This document shows, one piece after another, positions 37,737 through 46,400 of a stretch of 64,000 nt of DNA. The notes under the pieces are model-generated. The model saw only the letters and a list, made by a program, of their open reading frames with translations. It was not told where the DNA came from and ran no database searches. The translations under genes were made by a program, and so were the position numbers. Numbering within the stretch: the first letter of the stretch is position 1; each line of letters begins with the position of its first letter. This stretch comes from Myxococcales bacterium. GTDB lineage: Bacteria > Myxococcota_A > UBA9042 > UBA3505. The stretch is taken from contig PBVT01000085.1 in the NCBI GenBank assembly GCA_002728755.1, positions 171,488 to 235,487 on the forward strand. Direction: 5' to 3'.

Positions 37737-39434
37737 TTACTCTCCAGCCTGGTTCGGGTTGGAATCAACCACGCTCAAACCACCATTGGTTGCAACATAG
37801 ATGAGTCCTTTGTAGGGCACTGTGGCATGCACTTCATTGCCTGCCAAGCCGTCCGTGGTTGAGATGTTGGTTACCGTCTCGCCGCGCAAAATACTCAGCC
37901 CGCTGAGGCTGCCAATCCAGATATCGTTTCCAATTTGCTGTACGGAGAGAGTGTAGTCATCCAGGAGCCCATCCTGAGTGGTTAATGTGGTCCATTGTCC
38001 GTCCTTCATGACACTGATCCCCCGGGTACATGTTGCGACCCAGAGGTTGCCCTGCTGGTCGAAACTCAGATCCATAACCCAGTTATCCGCGAGCCCAGAC
38101 TGATCGCTAATGGCCGTGAATTTTCCACCTCGTTTTCGAATGAGGATTCCCTGGTCGGAAGTACCAACCGCAACCGTATGACGAAACGCGGCGATTCGAG
38201 TGATCTTGTTGGAGCGGATACCAGCCTGTCGATAATAGCGCTTCCAGCGGCGACGGTTCATACGGTGAACCGCCCCCGTATCTGCCATCCAGGCAACACC
38301 GGAGACGGGATCAACGGTCACTCCGTTAACGGCCGTATGCCAAGGGCATTTCTGACTTGTGTCTTCGACACAGTCATCGCGGCGATAGATCTGAAACCTT
38401 CCCTTGGAATCAACAATGGTCAATCCGCGATTGGTGGCCACATAGAGCTTTTTCCCGTCGGAACTCAGGTCATTGATCATGTCGGAAGCCAGATATCGGG
38501 GGCCATGGAAACGAGTCCATGTCTGCCCGTCAAACCGACAAAGTCCCCGGTCGAAACTTCCGACCCATAGATGCCCGGCGAATTCTGTCAGGGATGCCAC
38601 GCGATCTCCGCAGGGCATACCGGCGATCTCCAGCTGTTTCCAGCCTTCTGGTGATTGAAGATGAACACCTTCATCCGTCGCCAGAACGAATTGTTTCTTC
38701 CATATAGCGGCATCGTGAGCCTGTAGATGTGCGTATTGGTCGGCTTGGACTGGCGTACCCGTATCTGTCAACGCGAGCGCTTTTCCAATCGTAGCGTTGG
38801 TCTCCAGGACGTGATTCCGACGGATATAACCACCCGCCGCTGTCCGGATATGAAGCTCATTCCCAACGAACGCGATATCTCGTACCGGTGTTGGCAAGGT
38901 CTGTACAATCTTATGCCCTTTCAACCAGATGGAGCCGTCGAGGCTCCCCGCGGCCCACATACCATCTGGATGTAGCGTTAGAGCGTAGGGGGAGATCTCT
39001 GTTTTGGTCTCTAGAACCGTGCCATCTGGTAGATGTTCAAATACGAACCCATCATCGCGACCGGCGATAACTCCTGTGGGCCCAGCCGCGAGACTCAAAT
39101 AGCGCCCTTTGGCGATGATCTCGAATCGCTTCGTGTTCTGTTTCAGCCGAGCTAATCCCGTCTCGGTTGCAACCCAGATTTCACTCCCGAAGGCAACGCA
39201 ATCCAATACGGTATTACCAGGGAGCCCGTCGAGAGCACCCCAGCTCGTATTCGTATCGGTACCAATCCGAACCAGCCCCGCACCTCGCGTTCCAATCCAG
39301 AGATGGTCTTGTTGTGGCGCCAAACAGGTTGCGTCAGAAGGGTCGCCCAGGTTGGATACCACACGAGGGGTCCCAAATGCCGTTCCCCAGCACAACAGAC
39401 TTAGTACCAACCCGATCATCATTATATTCTTCAT
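37737..39434 (-). CDS. Exported beta-propeller protein (two-component regulator propeller repeats)
   Basis: Signal peptide MKNIMMIGLVLSLLCWGTAFG; repeats such as DHLWIGTRGAGLVRI, SEIWVATETGLARL, KLYVATNRGLTIV, GNLWVATCTRGISVM, DIWIGSLSGLSIL, LIYVATNGGLSVV. Confidence 0.87.
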   Translation of the reverse strand: MKNIMMIGLVLSLLCWGTAFGTPRVVSNLGDPSDATCLAPQQDHLWIGTRGAGLVRIGTDTNTSWGALDGLPGNTVLDCVAFGSEIWVATETGLARLKQNTKRFEIIAKGRYLSLAAGPTGVIAGRDDGFVFEHLPDGTVLETKTEISPYALTLHPDGMWAAGSLDGSIWLKGHKIVQTLPTPVRDIAFVGNELHIRTAAGGYIRRNHVLETNATIGKALALTDTGTPVQADQYAHLQAHDAAIWKKQFVLATDEGVHLQSPEGWKQLEIAGMPCGDRVASLTEFAGHLWVGSFDRGLCRFDGQTWTRFHGPRYLASDMINDLSSDGKKLYVATNRGLTIVDSKGRFQIYRRDDCVEDTSQKCPWHTAVNGVTVDPVSGVAWMADTGAVHRMNRRRWKRYYRQAGIRSNKITRIAAFRHTVAVGTSDQGILIRKRGGKFTAISDQSGLADNWVMDLSFDQQGNLWVATCTRGISVMKDGQWTTLTTQDGLLDDYTLSVQQIGNDIWIGSLSGLSILRGETVTNISTTDGLAGNEVHATVPYKGLIYVATNGGLSVVDSNPNQAGE

Positions 39435-39467
39435 GACATACTCCCTTCTTGGAATATGTCGATCAGA

Positions 39468-39483
39468 AGCAATCTGTAGGCCA
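39468..39483 (-). promoter_or_regulatory. Candidate sigma54 (-24/-12) promoter for propeller-led operon
   Basis: Minus strand TGGCCTACAGATTGCT: TGGC plus exact GG/GC spacing plus TTGCT; ATG 39434 lies 34 bp past the element. Confidence 0.62.
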
Positions 39484-39520
39484 GTTTTGCTTTCTGCCGA
39501 AACGAAGTGTTATTATCCAG

Positions 39521-39538
39521 TAAAACCAACGTGTTATG
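39521..39538. promoter_or_regulatory. Candidate upstream activator site TAAAACCA-N4-GTTATG
   Basis: Same element occurs at 32330-32347 upstream of the other sigma54-like promoter. Confidence 0.5.
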
Positions 39539-39601
39539 AGATGCTTGGGGCGTCCATGAAACTGCTCCCTATGCTCTCATATGTTCGCAATAACAGCAAG
39601 T

Positions 39602-39620
39602 AATCTATAGATAATAGATT
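39602..39620. repeat. Perfect 7-bp inverted repeat
   Basis: AATCTAT-AGATA-ATAGATT in the intergenic region between the J-domain gene and the propeller operon. Confidence 0.5.
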
Positions 39621-39637
39621 GTGTCTGGCGTGCTGTC

Positions 39638-42607
39638 TTAGCGTTGGCAGAAGACCCGGGTGTCGGCGAATTGGGAGATCTTCTGGAAGGTGGTGAGTTG
39701 GCTCGTGCAGTCCGCGCCCGAGATGCCTGTGTTACGGCCGGAGTATCGCTTGCAGGCGGGGGAGTCTGCACCACAGACTTCGCAAACAAACGAGCCGAGC
39801 GCGAGACAGGCCGACGCGGAATCGGCTCCTTTTGCTGACGGAGTGCGTCGTTTCGTGCGAGAGGCCTGGTGGTCACGCTTTCTGGGGGTGAGCAGAGTTT
39901 TCAGTGCACTTTCCATATGTTTTTGTCGAGGAAGTATCTTTGTCATTTGAAGTTCGTTCAGGGCTTTCCATAGGGAATAGGCATCGGTTGGAAGATCTGC
40001 GACGAGGTGCAGGGTGTTTCGATCGTGTCCGAGGATGATGCCGACGGAGTCCATGAGTCCAAGTTCTGCAATCAATCGACAATGACCGGGGTTCAAGTTG
40101 CAGAGGGTCTCCTGAAGAGGCCCCAGAGCTTTGGTCACTTTCTCGAAATCGGCCCAGAACATAAGAAGAATATTTCGTGGTGCCAGGCTGAGCATGCGGT
40201 CGATTTCCGGATGTTTGGCTCGGGTGCTTCGAGCGGATAGCCAGGTCGCAGACTTGGCTTCCGAGCCAGCACTCAACACAAATCGAGAACCGGTATTCCC
40301 AGAGACAAGTCCCAGGAATTGTCCAAAACCCGCACGGAATGCTTTGACGTTCTTGTTGGCTTCACGCTTAAAGCCCGCGTCTCCGAGTCGAAAAACGAGA
40401 CCGTTGAGCGGTGGATCTACCACCCGGTCGCCTCGCAGATACCCATATCGGGCGGACATAGCGAGAACATCGTGGACTTCTGCCCAGCTATTCGTTCGCC
40501 GAGGGATGGTTGTGTTGAGATAGCTGCCGAGCTTCGATAGGAGGCGTGCGCGAACATAATGCCATAGGTCTAGCCCGCGAGTTTCCATGTATTGACCGGA
40601 GATCATGGCGTTCAATTGAACAGCGTGCCGTTTCGCCCCGAAGAAAGCCCCCGAGATGGTGAAGTCATCGATGGTGGTAAACCAGTCATGTAGACCTAAT
40701 TCAACCTCTCTACGCAGGGTGCGCGACTTTCCGACCAACCATTTTGCAATGGGTCGCAGATAGGGGTCGATGTAGACAAAGTCCCGAATATGACGGTCGA
40801 GGGTGAAGAAACTGTACCCTTCAGGGGGAACCGCAATCAGTGAGGTGGGAGCTGGAGCCAGAATGCGATGGGTCTTCTCGTTGAGCTCGTGGTCTTTGGG
40901 AAGTCGACCATCGGCTTCAACCCGTAATCCACGGGACGTGGGGAAGGCTCGTAATCGTATATATTCAAGGTTCTGGCTCCGCACCATACCCTTGGTTCTT
41001 TCGAGGAGAAGAAAGTTTGAGAGAGTAGAAATCCCCTCGATAGGAAGTCCGACAGACAGAAACTGCTCCTTTACGGCCAAAAGCGTCGATGCGGCTTCCT
41101 GTGCGATTCCTGGTTTCACACGTCCTGGCCAGAATTCCAGTGTGACCCGCGCTCGATCTTGCAGGTTATTCTGTAGTTGTGTGCAGGTGTCTTCTGGAAA
41201 ACGAAGATATTGCGGCTCATCGGAGATACGGACATGGGTACGTAGATCTTCGACATATAGAGTGCCTTTCTCTGTTTTGAGTTTTACATAGGGCACGTCA
41301 TCTTGAACTTCTCCGCTACGTGCGAGGAGCTCGTCGAGGCCGGCACGGTCCGTAACTGGCAGGAACCATGTCGTCGAGAGATGTTGGTTTTTGAGCCAGA
41401 TAACGATATGAGCCGCTTGATCTGTCGCCAGCCCCATGTCTTCCCAGACGGTCTCGGGGTGATGCTCTGCGGTTTGAGTTTCTGGCATTGCTCCGATGCG
41501 ATTGAGCACCCAGGACAGCGCGGGTTGGCCGGCATAACTTAAAACAGCGATAGGATGGTCTTCGATGACGAGAAGCTGGTCTTCGCGGTCTCGAGGTGTT
41601 GCGGTCTTCTTCGTGGACCCCGCTGTGGCCGTGCTGTCTTCACTATCGTCGGTATCCGCGGTTTCTTCGACATCGGACGTTTCGACGATTTCGGTCGCTA
41701 AAATCGCCGCTAGATCTGGCACTGCATCCGAATCGACATCTTCCCCTCCGGAGGTCGTCGCCTGTTGACTACCGGACCGTCCGGGTAGTGGTAGTCCTCG
41801 TCCCGACTGGACCCAGAGCCCAACAAGAAGCCCCAGGTATACCAAGAGCATTGTCGAGCGAAGAAAGACCGTGCGTCCCGGGGCCAGCGGTTTGGGAAAG
41901 GATCCCTCCGCGGATTCTGGGCGCGCTGGAGGCACCAGAGCCATGAGCTTTCGTCGTGCACGTATATTTCCAAAGATGCCCTGTAGATTCGAGACAACCG
42001 GTAAGGGGCTGAGCCAACCAAAGAGTAAGCTGGAATTGGTCAGCTCTCGGAACTGGTTGAGGCCACAGTCACGACAAAATGGTCCTGTAGCGACCGTCGG
42101 CTCCTTAAAGATCTGCTTTGGGTAGACTCCATACAGAGAAGCAGGGACGGCTGGTACCGAGGCGCAGAGGCTACAGCCCTCCCATTTCTGTTCTTCCGGT
42201 TCGGTTTCTTTGAGTCTGTCTTTGAGCTTTTTGGGTTTCCGAGCAGCGACTGGCTGTTCGTAGGGTGACCACACTGGATCCCCAGGATCACTCAGAGGTG
42301 GTGGCTGCAGAGGATCGCCAAAATCGAGTTCTTCCCCGTCGTCGATCTCCGCTTCTGCGGGTTCCGCCTCACCTGTGAGATCCAGAGTAAGCGTAAGATC
42401 GTACAGTTGCCGACTCTGTGGGTCCGATAGGATCTCGTAGGCGAGGGCGATTTCCTTGAAGTGGAATTCTGCCTTCTCGCGATCGTCCGGATGTCGGTCT
42501 GGATGCCATTCCTGCGCGAGCTTGCGATACGCCTTCCGAATGACGTCATCCGGGGCGTCTGGTGCCACGTTTAAGATGGCGTAGAAGTTTTGGTCGTTAG
42601 AATCCAG
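39638..42607 (-). CDS. Membrane J-domain (DnaJ-like) protein with Cys pairs and a large C-terminal domain
   Basis: Extended N-term DSNDQNFYAILNVAPDAPDDVIRKAYRKLAQEWHPDRHPDDREKAEFHFKEIALAYEILSDPQSRQLYDL; CSLC...CRDC; TM TMLLVYLGLLVGLWV. Confidence 0.8.
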   Translation of the reverse strand: MDSNDQNFYAILNVAPDAPDDVIRKAYRKLAQEWHPDRHPDDREKAEFHFKEIALAYEILSDPQSRQLYDLTLTLDLTGEAEPAEAEIDDGEELDFGDPLQPPPLSDPGDPVWSPYEQPVAARKPKKLKDRLKETEPEEQKWEGCSLCASVPAVPASLYGVYPKQIFKEPTVATGPFCRDCGLNQFRELTNSSLLFGWLSPLPVVSNLQGIFGNIRARRKLMALVPPARPESAEGSFPKPLAPGRTVFLRSTMLLVYLGLLVGLWVQSGRGLPLPGRSGSQQATTSGGEDVDSDAVPDLAAILATEIVETSDVEETADTDDSEDSTATAGSTKKTATPRDREDQLLVIEDHPIAVLSYAGQPALSWVLNRIGAMPETQTAEHHPETVWEDMGLATDQAAHIVIWLKNQHLSTTWFLPVTDRAGLDELLARSGEVQDDVPYVKLKTEKGTLYVEDLRTHVRISDEPQYLRFPEDTCTQLQNNLQDRARVTLEFWPGRVKPGIAQEAASTLLAVKEQFLSVGLPIEGISTLSNFLLLERTKGMVRSQNLEYIRLRAFPTSRGLRVEADGRLPKDHELNEKTHRILAPAPTSLIAVPPEGYSFFTLDRHIRDFVYIDPYLRPIAKWLVGKSRTLRREVELGLHDWFTTIDDFTISGAFFGAKRHAVQLNAMISGQYMETRGLDLWHYVRARLLSKLGSYLNTTIPRRTNSWAEVHDVLAMSARYGYLRGDRVVDPPLNGLVFRLGDAGFKREANKNVKAFRAGFGQFLGLVSGNTGSRFVLSAGSEAKSATWLSARSTRAKHPEIDRMLSLAPRNILLMFWADFEKVTKALGPLQETLCNLNPGHCRLIAELGLMDSVGIILGHDRNTLHLVADLPTDAYSLWKALNELQMTKILPRQKHMESALKTLLTPRKRDHQASRTKRRTPSAKGADSASACLALGSFVCEVCGADSPACKRYSGRNTGISGADCTSQLTTFQKISQFADTRVFCQR

Positions 42608-42721
42608 GACTCATCACCCGCAAACACGTGATCAATAATCTGACCACGATTCAAGAGCATGTCAATGTTCCCCTGGTTTCGTAGGAGGTTTCAGATAGGG
42701 CTTTGACCCTGGAAAAATCGA

Positions 42722-43549
42722 CTATCGTACATATCCCGGACCGGGTAGCGCCTGCTTGATCTGAAGACTATCGACAATTTTCTTTGCCTGTACGCCGGGT
42801 ATCCCCTCGCTCCATAGGACAACGAGATAGGACTCATCATTGTAGTGCAGTGGCATGGCGCGGAGTACGAGCTCCCCGCGGCGAGACGATGGTATCTCAA
42901 CTCGTGCTTCTGGTTGTCCCGGCCCCCATTGGACAGTTCGGGCCCTGGGATTGGACCCCGTACTCGCGACGAAGTTGCTTACAAATCGTTCGAGAGCTGC
43001 CTCTTGATAGGGAAAGGCGCGTAGAATGGCTAGAAACAGATGTTGGGTCCCGTTGGAATTGGAATAGACCCATACGGCGGTATCCGTTCTTCCTCCCATC
43101 GCGCGGTATCGTTCTTCTGCGAGCTTTTCATTGGGTACCAAGCCAGGCGCCACATCTTGTATGGAGAAGCCCAGGGAATGTTCCAGTCTTGCTTCGGATT
43201 CATTGATGACAAGGAATGGACTAGCGCGAAGTTCCTGTGGGATTTCGGGAATGGCTTTGATCTTGGAATCCGTGACGAGGAATAGGATGGAAAAGGTCAA
43301 AAGCGCGGATACGGCGGCGATTCCCCAACCAAGAGGAGCGCGTCCTGTTTGTAGGAAGTAGGAGACCAGAAAGGTAATCGTTGTCATTACCAGCACGCCA
43401 ACCACAACGGTTACCCACAGGAGACGCTCTTCCACACCCCCGCTGATCGATAGACCCACCGCCGCGAGCACCAGCACTGTGCTCGGGAGCATCGCGTGGG
43501 TGAGGGCTCGAGACCAGGACATCTTTGGCTTTTTGGGTTTGCCGAACAT
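42722..43549 (-). CDS. Hypothetical membrane protein
   Basis: TM helices STVLVLAAVGLSISGG, LLWVTVVVGVLVMTTITFLVSYFLQ, IAAVSALLTFSILFLV followed by a soluble domain. Start at MFGKPKKPK (43549) preferred; track start is 43714. Confidence 0.65.
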   Translation of the reverse strand: MFGKPKKPKMSWSRALTHAMLPSTVLVLAAVGLSISGGVEERLLWVTVVVGVLVMTTITFLVSYFLQTGRAPLGWGIAAVSALLTFSILFLVTDSKIKAIPEIPQELRASPFLVINESEARLEHSLGFSIQDVAPGLVPNEKLAEERYRAMGGRTDTAVWVYSNSNGTQHLFLAILRAFPYQEAALERFVSNFVASTGSNPRARTVQWGPGQPEARVEIPSSRRGELVLRAMPLHYNDESYLVVLWSEGIPGVQAKKIVDSLQIKQALPGPGYVR

Positions 43550-43740
43550 GGCAACTATGTACTCGTCTAGATTTGGGAAGCGACTACCTATAACCGAGTC
43601 GAGTGGGTTGATCCATTGAGATCGTCCCTGTCCTTGATTTAAAGCTTTCGAAATCAAGAGATTTGTGCCCAAAAGGCATTGACCCGGCCGTAAAACGCAC
43701 GTAGTTTGTCCCACTCATTACGCGACCCAGGAGCCCAGAT

Positions 43741-45522
43741 ATGGCTGTAGACAGCATTCCAGCACGGTTGATCGAACAAGCAACACAACGTCCCTACGCG
43801 GATGCATACGCGGTACGTACAGCATCAGGGTGGGTGAAAACCACGTGGACTGAATATGTAGATCAGGTGAAGGAAGCGGCCCGGGCTTTGATGGCATTGG
43901 GGGTTGATAATGGGGGCACCGTATGCATTCTCGGCTTCAATCGGCCGGAATGGGTTATTACCGATCTTGCTGCGATGATGGCGGGTGGAGTACCGGCCGG
44001 TATCTACACCACATGTTCACCTCCTGAGGTGGCGTACATCATTCAACACTCGGCGGCCGAGGTCGTCCTGGTGGAAAACACCATGCAGTGGGAGAAGGTC
44101 AAAGAAGAGAGAGGGAACCTTCCGAATCTCAAGCATGTAGTACTTATGAAGGGAGCGGATACCGTCGACGATTCGATGGTTCTGAGTTGGGAAGAGTTCC
44201 TGGCGAAGAGTGATGGCGTGACCGAAGATCAGCTCATTGAACGGCTGGATTCCATCAAGGCGGATCAGCTGGCTACCCTCATCTATACGTCGGGCACAAC
44301 GGGTCCACCCAAGGCCGTTATGCTTTCTCATCAGAATCTATCCTGGACAGCCGAAGCGGCTGCCGAGATCGCGGACTTTACGGATCAGGACACGTGTCTG
44401 TCCTATCTCCCTCTTTCCCATATCGCGGAGCAGATGTTCTCGATTCACGGCCCGGTAAGTCATGGGATCACCGTATATTACGCCGAATCCCTCGAGAAAC
44501 TCCCCGACAACCTCAAAGAGATCCAGCCCTCCATTGTCTTTGGCGTTCCGCGCGTATGGGAGAAGTTCCACGCTGGCGTGTCGAGTAAACTGGAAAAGGC
44601 CACAGGCCTGAAGGCCAAGCTGGTTAGCTGGGCCCGTAGTGTTGGGGAACGCGTTACGGATCTGCGTAACCGTGGTGGCGAACCGACGGGCTTTCTTGCC
44701 GTCCAATACAAGCTCGCCAATAAGCTTATCTATTCCAAGGTTAAGCCCCTGCTCGGTCTCAAGAATGCACGTATGTGCGTAAGTGGTGCTGCTCCGATTG
44801 CACCGGAGATCCTTCAGTTCTTCGCAGGGCTCGATCTTACGATTCATGAGGTCTATGGGCAGTCAGAAGACTGTGGCCCGACCTCCTTCAACATCCCAGG
44901 ACAGACAAAATTTGGGTCTGTCGGACCGGCTGTTCCCGGGGTTGAAGTGCGGATCGCAGAAGATGGTGAGGTGCTCGTAAAGGGCCCGAATGTCTTCATG
45001 GGCTACTATAAAGATCCTGCGGCTACGTCGGACACCTTGATCGACGGATGGCTTCATTCGGGCGATCTGGGCTCTTTCGATGACGACGGCTTCTTGTTCA
45101 TTACCGGGCGTAAGAAAGAGATCATCATTACGGCTGGTGGTAAGAACATCGCACCGAAGAATATCGAGGCGGCCCTTAAGAACCAGGATCTTATCGCTGA
45201 GGCGGTGGTGATTGGTGATCGCCGTAAGTTCCTCACAGCGCTTTTGACCCTCGACGAAGAGGCCGTAGCAGAATTTGCGTCGGCTAATAATCTGTCCAAG
45301 GACAATGTCATCGCGGACGCCAAGCTTCGTGCGCATATTCAGTCCGGCGTCGATGCTGTAAACGAGCTGTTCGCTCGGGTAGAACATGTCCGAAAGTTTG
45401 CGGTATTACCTCGCAACTTCTCCATTGAGGAGGGTGAGCTTACGCCGACACAGAAGATCAAACGTCGGGTCATCAATGAGAAGTACTCGGAGGAGATCGA
45501 GGCGATGTACGCCGAGGCGTAA
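43741..45522 (+). CDS. Long-chain acyl-CoA synthetase (AMP-dependent ligase)
   Basis: LATLIYTSGTTGPPKAVMLSHQNL; EVYGQSEDCGPTSFN; GWLHSGDLGSFDDDGFLFITGRKKEIIITAGGKNIAP. Confidence 0.95.
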   Translation: MAVDSIPARLIEQATQRPYADAYAVRTASGWVKTTWTEYVDQVKEAARALMALGVDNGGTVCILGFNRPEWVITDLAAMMAGGVPAGIYTTCSPPEVAYIIQHSAAEVVLVENTMQWEKVKEERGNLPNLKHVVLMKGADTVDDSMVLSWEEFLAKSDGVTEDQLIERLDSIKADQLATLIYTSGTTGPPKAVMLSHQNLSWTAEAAAEIADFTDQDTCLSYLPLSHIAEQMFSIHGPVSHGITVYYAESLEKLPDNLKEIQPSIVFGVPRVWEKFHAGVSSKLEKATGLKAKLVSWARSVGERVTDLRNRGGEPTGFLAVQYKLANKLIYSKVKPLLGLKNARMCVSGAAPIAPEILQFFAGLDLTIHEVYGQSEDCGPTSFNIPGQTKFGSVGPAVPGVEVRIAEDGEVLVKGPNVFMGYYKDPAATSDTLIDGWLHSGDLGSFDDDGFLFITGRKKEIIITAGGKNIAPKNIEAALKNQDLIAEAVVIGDRRKFLTALLTLDEEAVAEFASANNLSKDNVIADAKLRAHIQSGVDAVNELFARVEHVRKFAVLPRNFSIEEGELTPTQKIKRRVINEKYSEEIEAMYAEA

Positions 45523-45539
45523 TCGTCAACGATCGTACG

Positions 45540-46400
45540 ATGAGTAGGGTACTCATAGCCGGTTGTGGGTATGTGGGCCGAGCACTCGCGAAGACGCTTT
45601 GTGCGTCTGGTGATGATGTGTGGGGCCTTAGCCGTACTCCCACAGGGCTTTCTGAAGGGGTCGTTCCCCTCGCGGCGGATCTACGCGATCCTTCCAGCCT
45701 ATCGGCTCTGCCTGCCGATCTGCAGACTGTGGTCTTTGCGGCAGCTCCGGGTGGGTTTACGGAAGATACCTATCGGGCGACATATCTGGATGGCCTGAAA
45801 AACCTTCTTGATGCGCTTTCCGACCAGCATAGTTCCTTGCGAAGGTTCGTTATGATTTCGACGACAAGCGTCTATGGTCAAGACGATGGCGACTGGGTTG
45901 ATGAGGCGTCTCCTACCGAGCCACAGAGTTTTGCAGGGCAGACGGTCCTCGCTGCGGAAAACCATCTACGGTCTCGCGGTTTACCCCATACGGTTGTTCG
46001 GCTGGGTGGTATCTACGGCCCGGGTCGAGATCGCCTTCTTCGTATGGTCCGCTCTAAGACCGCCATCTGTTATGACGGGCCCGCGCGGCATATTAATCGG
46101 AACCATCGTGATGATTGTGCCGGCATCTTACATCACGTCATCAAGATGGAGGAGCCGGCGGATCTGTATCTTGGAGTGGATAGTGAGCCGGCGGATGAGC
46201 GAGAGGTCTTCCGATGGCTTGCCCAGCAGCTCGGACTCCCAGAGCCGGAGCAACGGTCGAGTGAAGAGCGACCTCCACGCCGGAGACCGGGTAATAAGCG
46301 GTGTAGAAATACACGGATCCTACAGGCGGGCTATTCCTTTCAGCACCCCACGTACAGGGAAGGGTTTTCGGCTCTGCTTCAGGACTCCGAATCGAATTGA
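45540..46400 (+). CDS. NAD(P)-dependent epimerase/SDR, YeeZ-like
   Basis: RVLIAGCGYVGRALAKTLCASGDDVWGLSR; RFVMISTTSVYGQDDGDWVDE. Confidence 0.83.
   Translation: MSRVLIAGCGYVGRALAKTLCASGDDVWGLSRTPTGLSEGVVPLAADLRDPSSLSALPADLQTVVFAAAPGGFTEDTYRATYLDGLKNLLDALSDQHSSLRRFVMISTTSVYGQDDGDWVDEASPTEPQSFAGQTVLAAENHLRSRGLPHTVVRLGGIYGPGRDRLLRMVRSKTAICYDGPARHINRNHRDDCAGILHHVIKMEEPADLYLGVDSEPADEREVFRWLAQQLGLPEPEQRSSEERPPRRRPGNKRCRNTRILQAGYSFQHPTYREGFSALLQDSESN

Noticed and set aside
42618-42633. Weak sigma54-like TGATCACGTGTTTGCG before the J-domain gene
   Set aside because: Lacks the invariant GG of the -24 element and would place the start site at or past the start codon.
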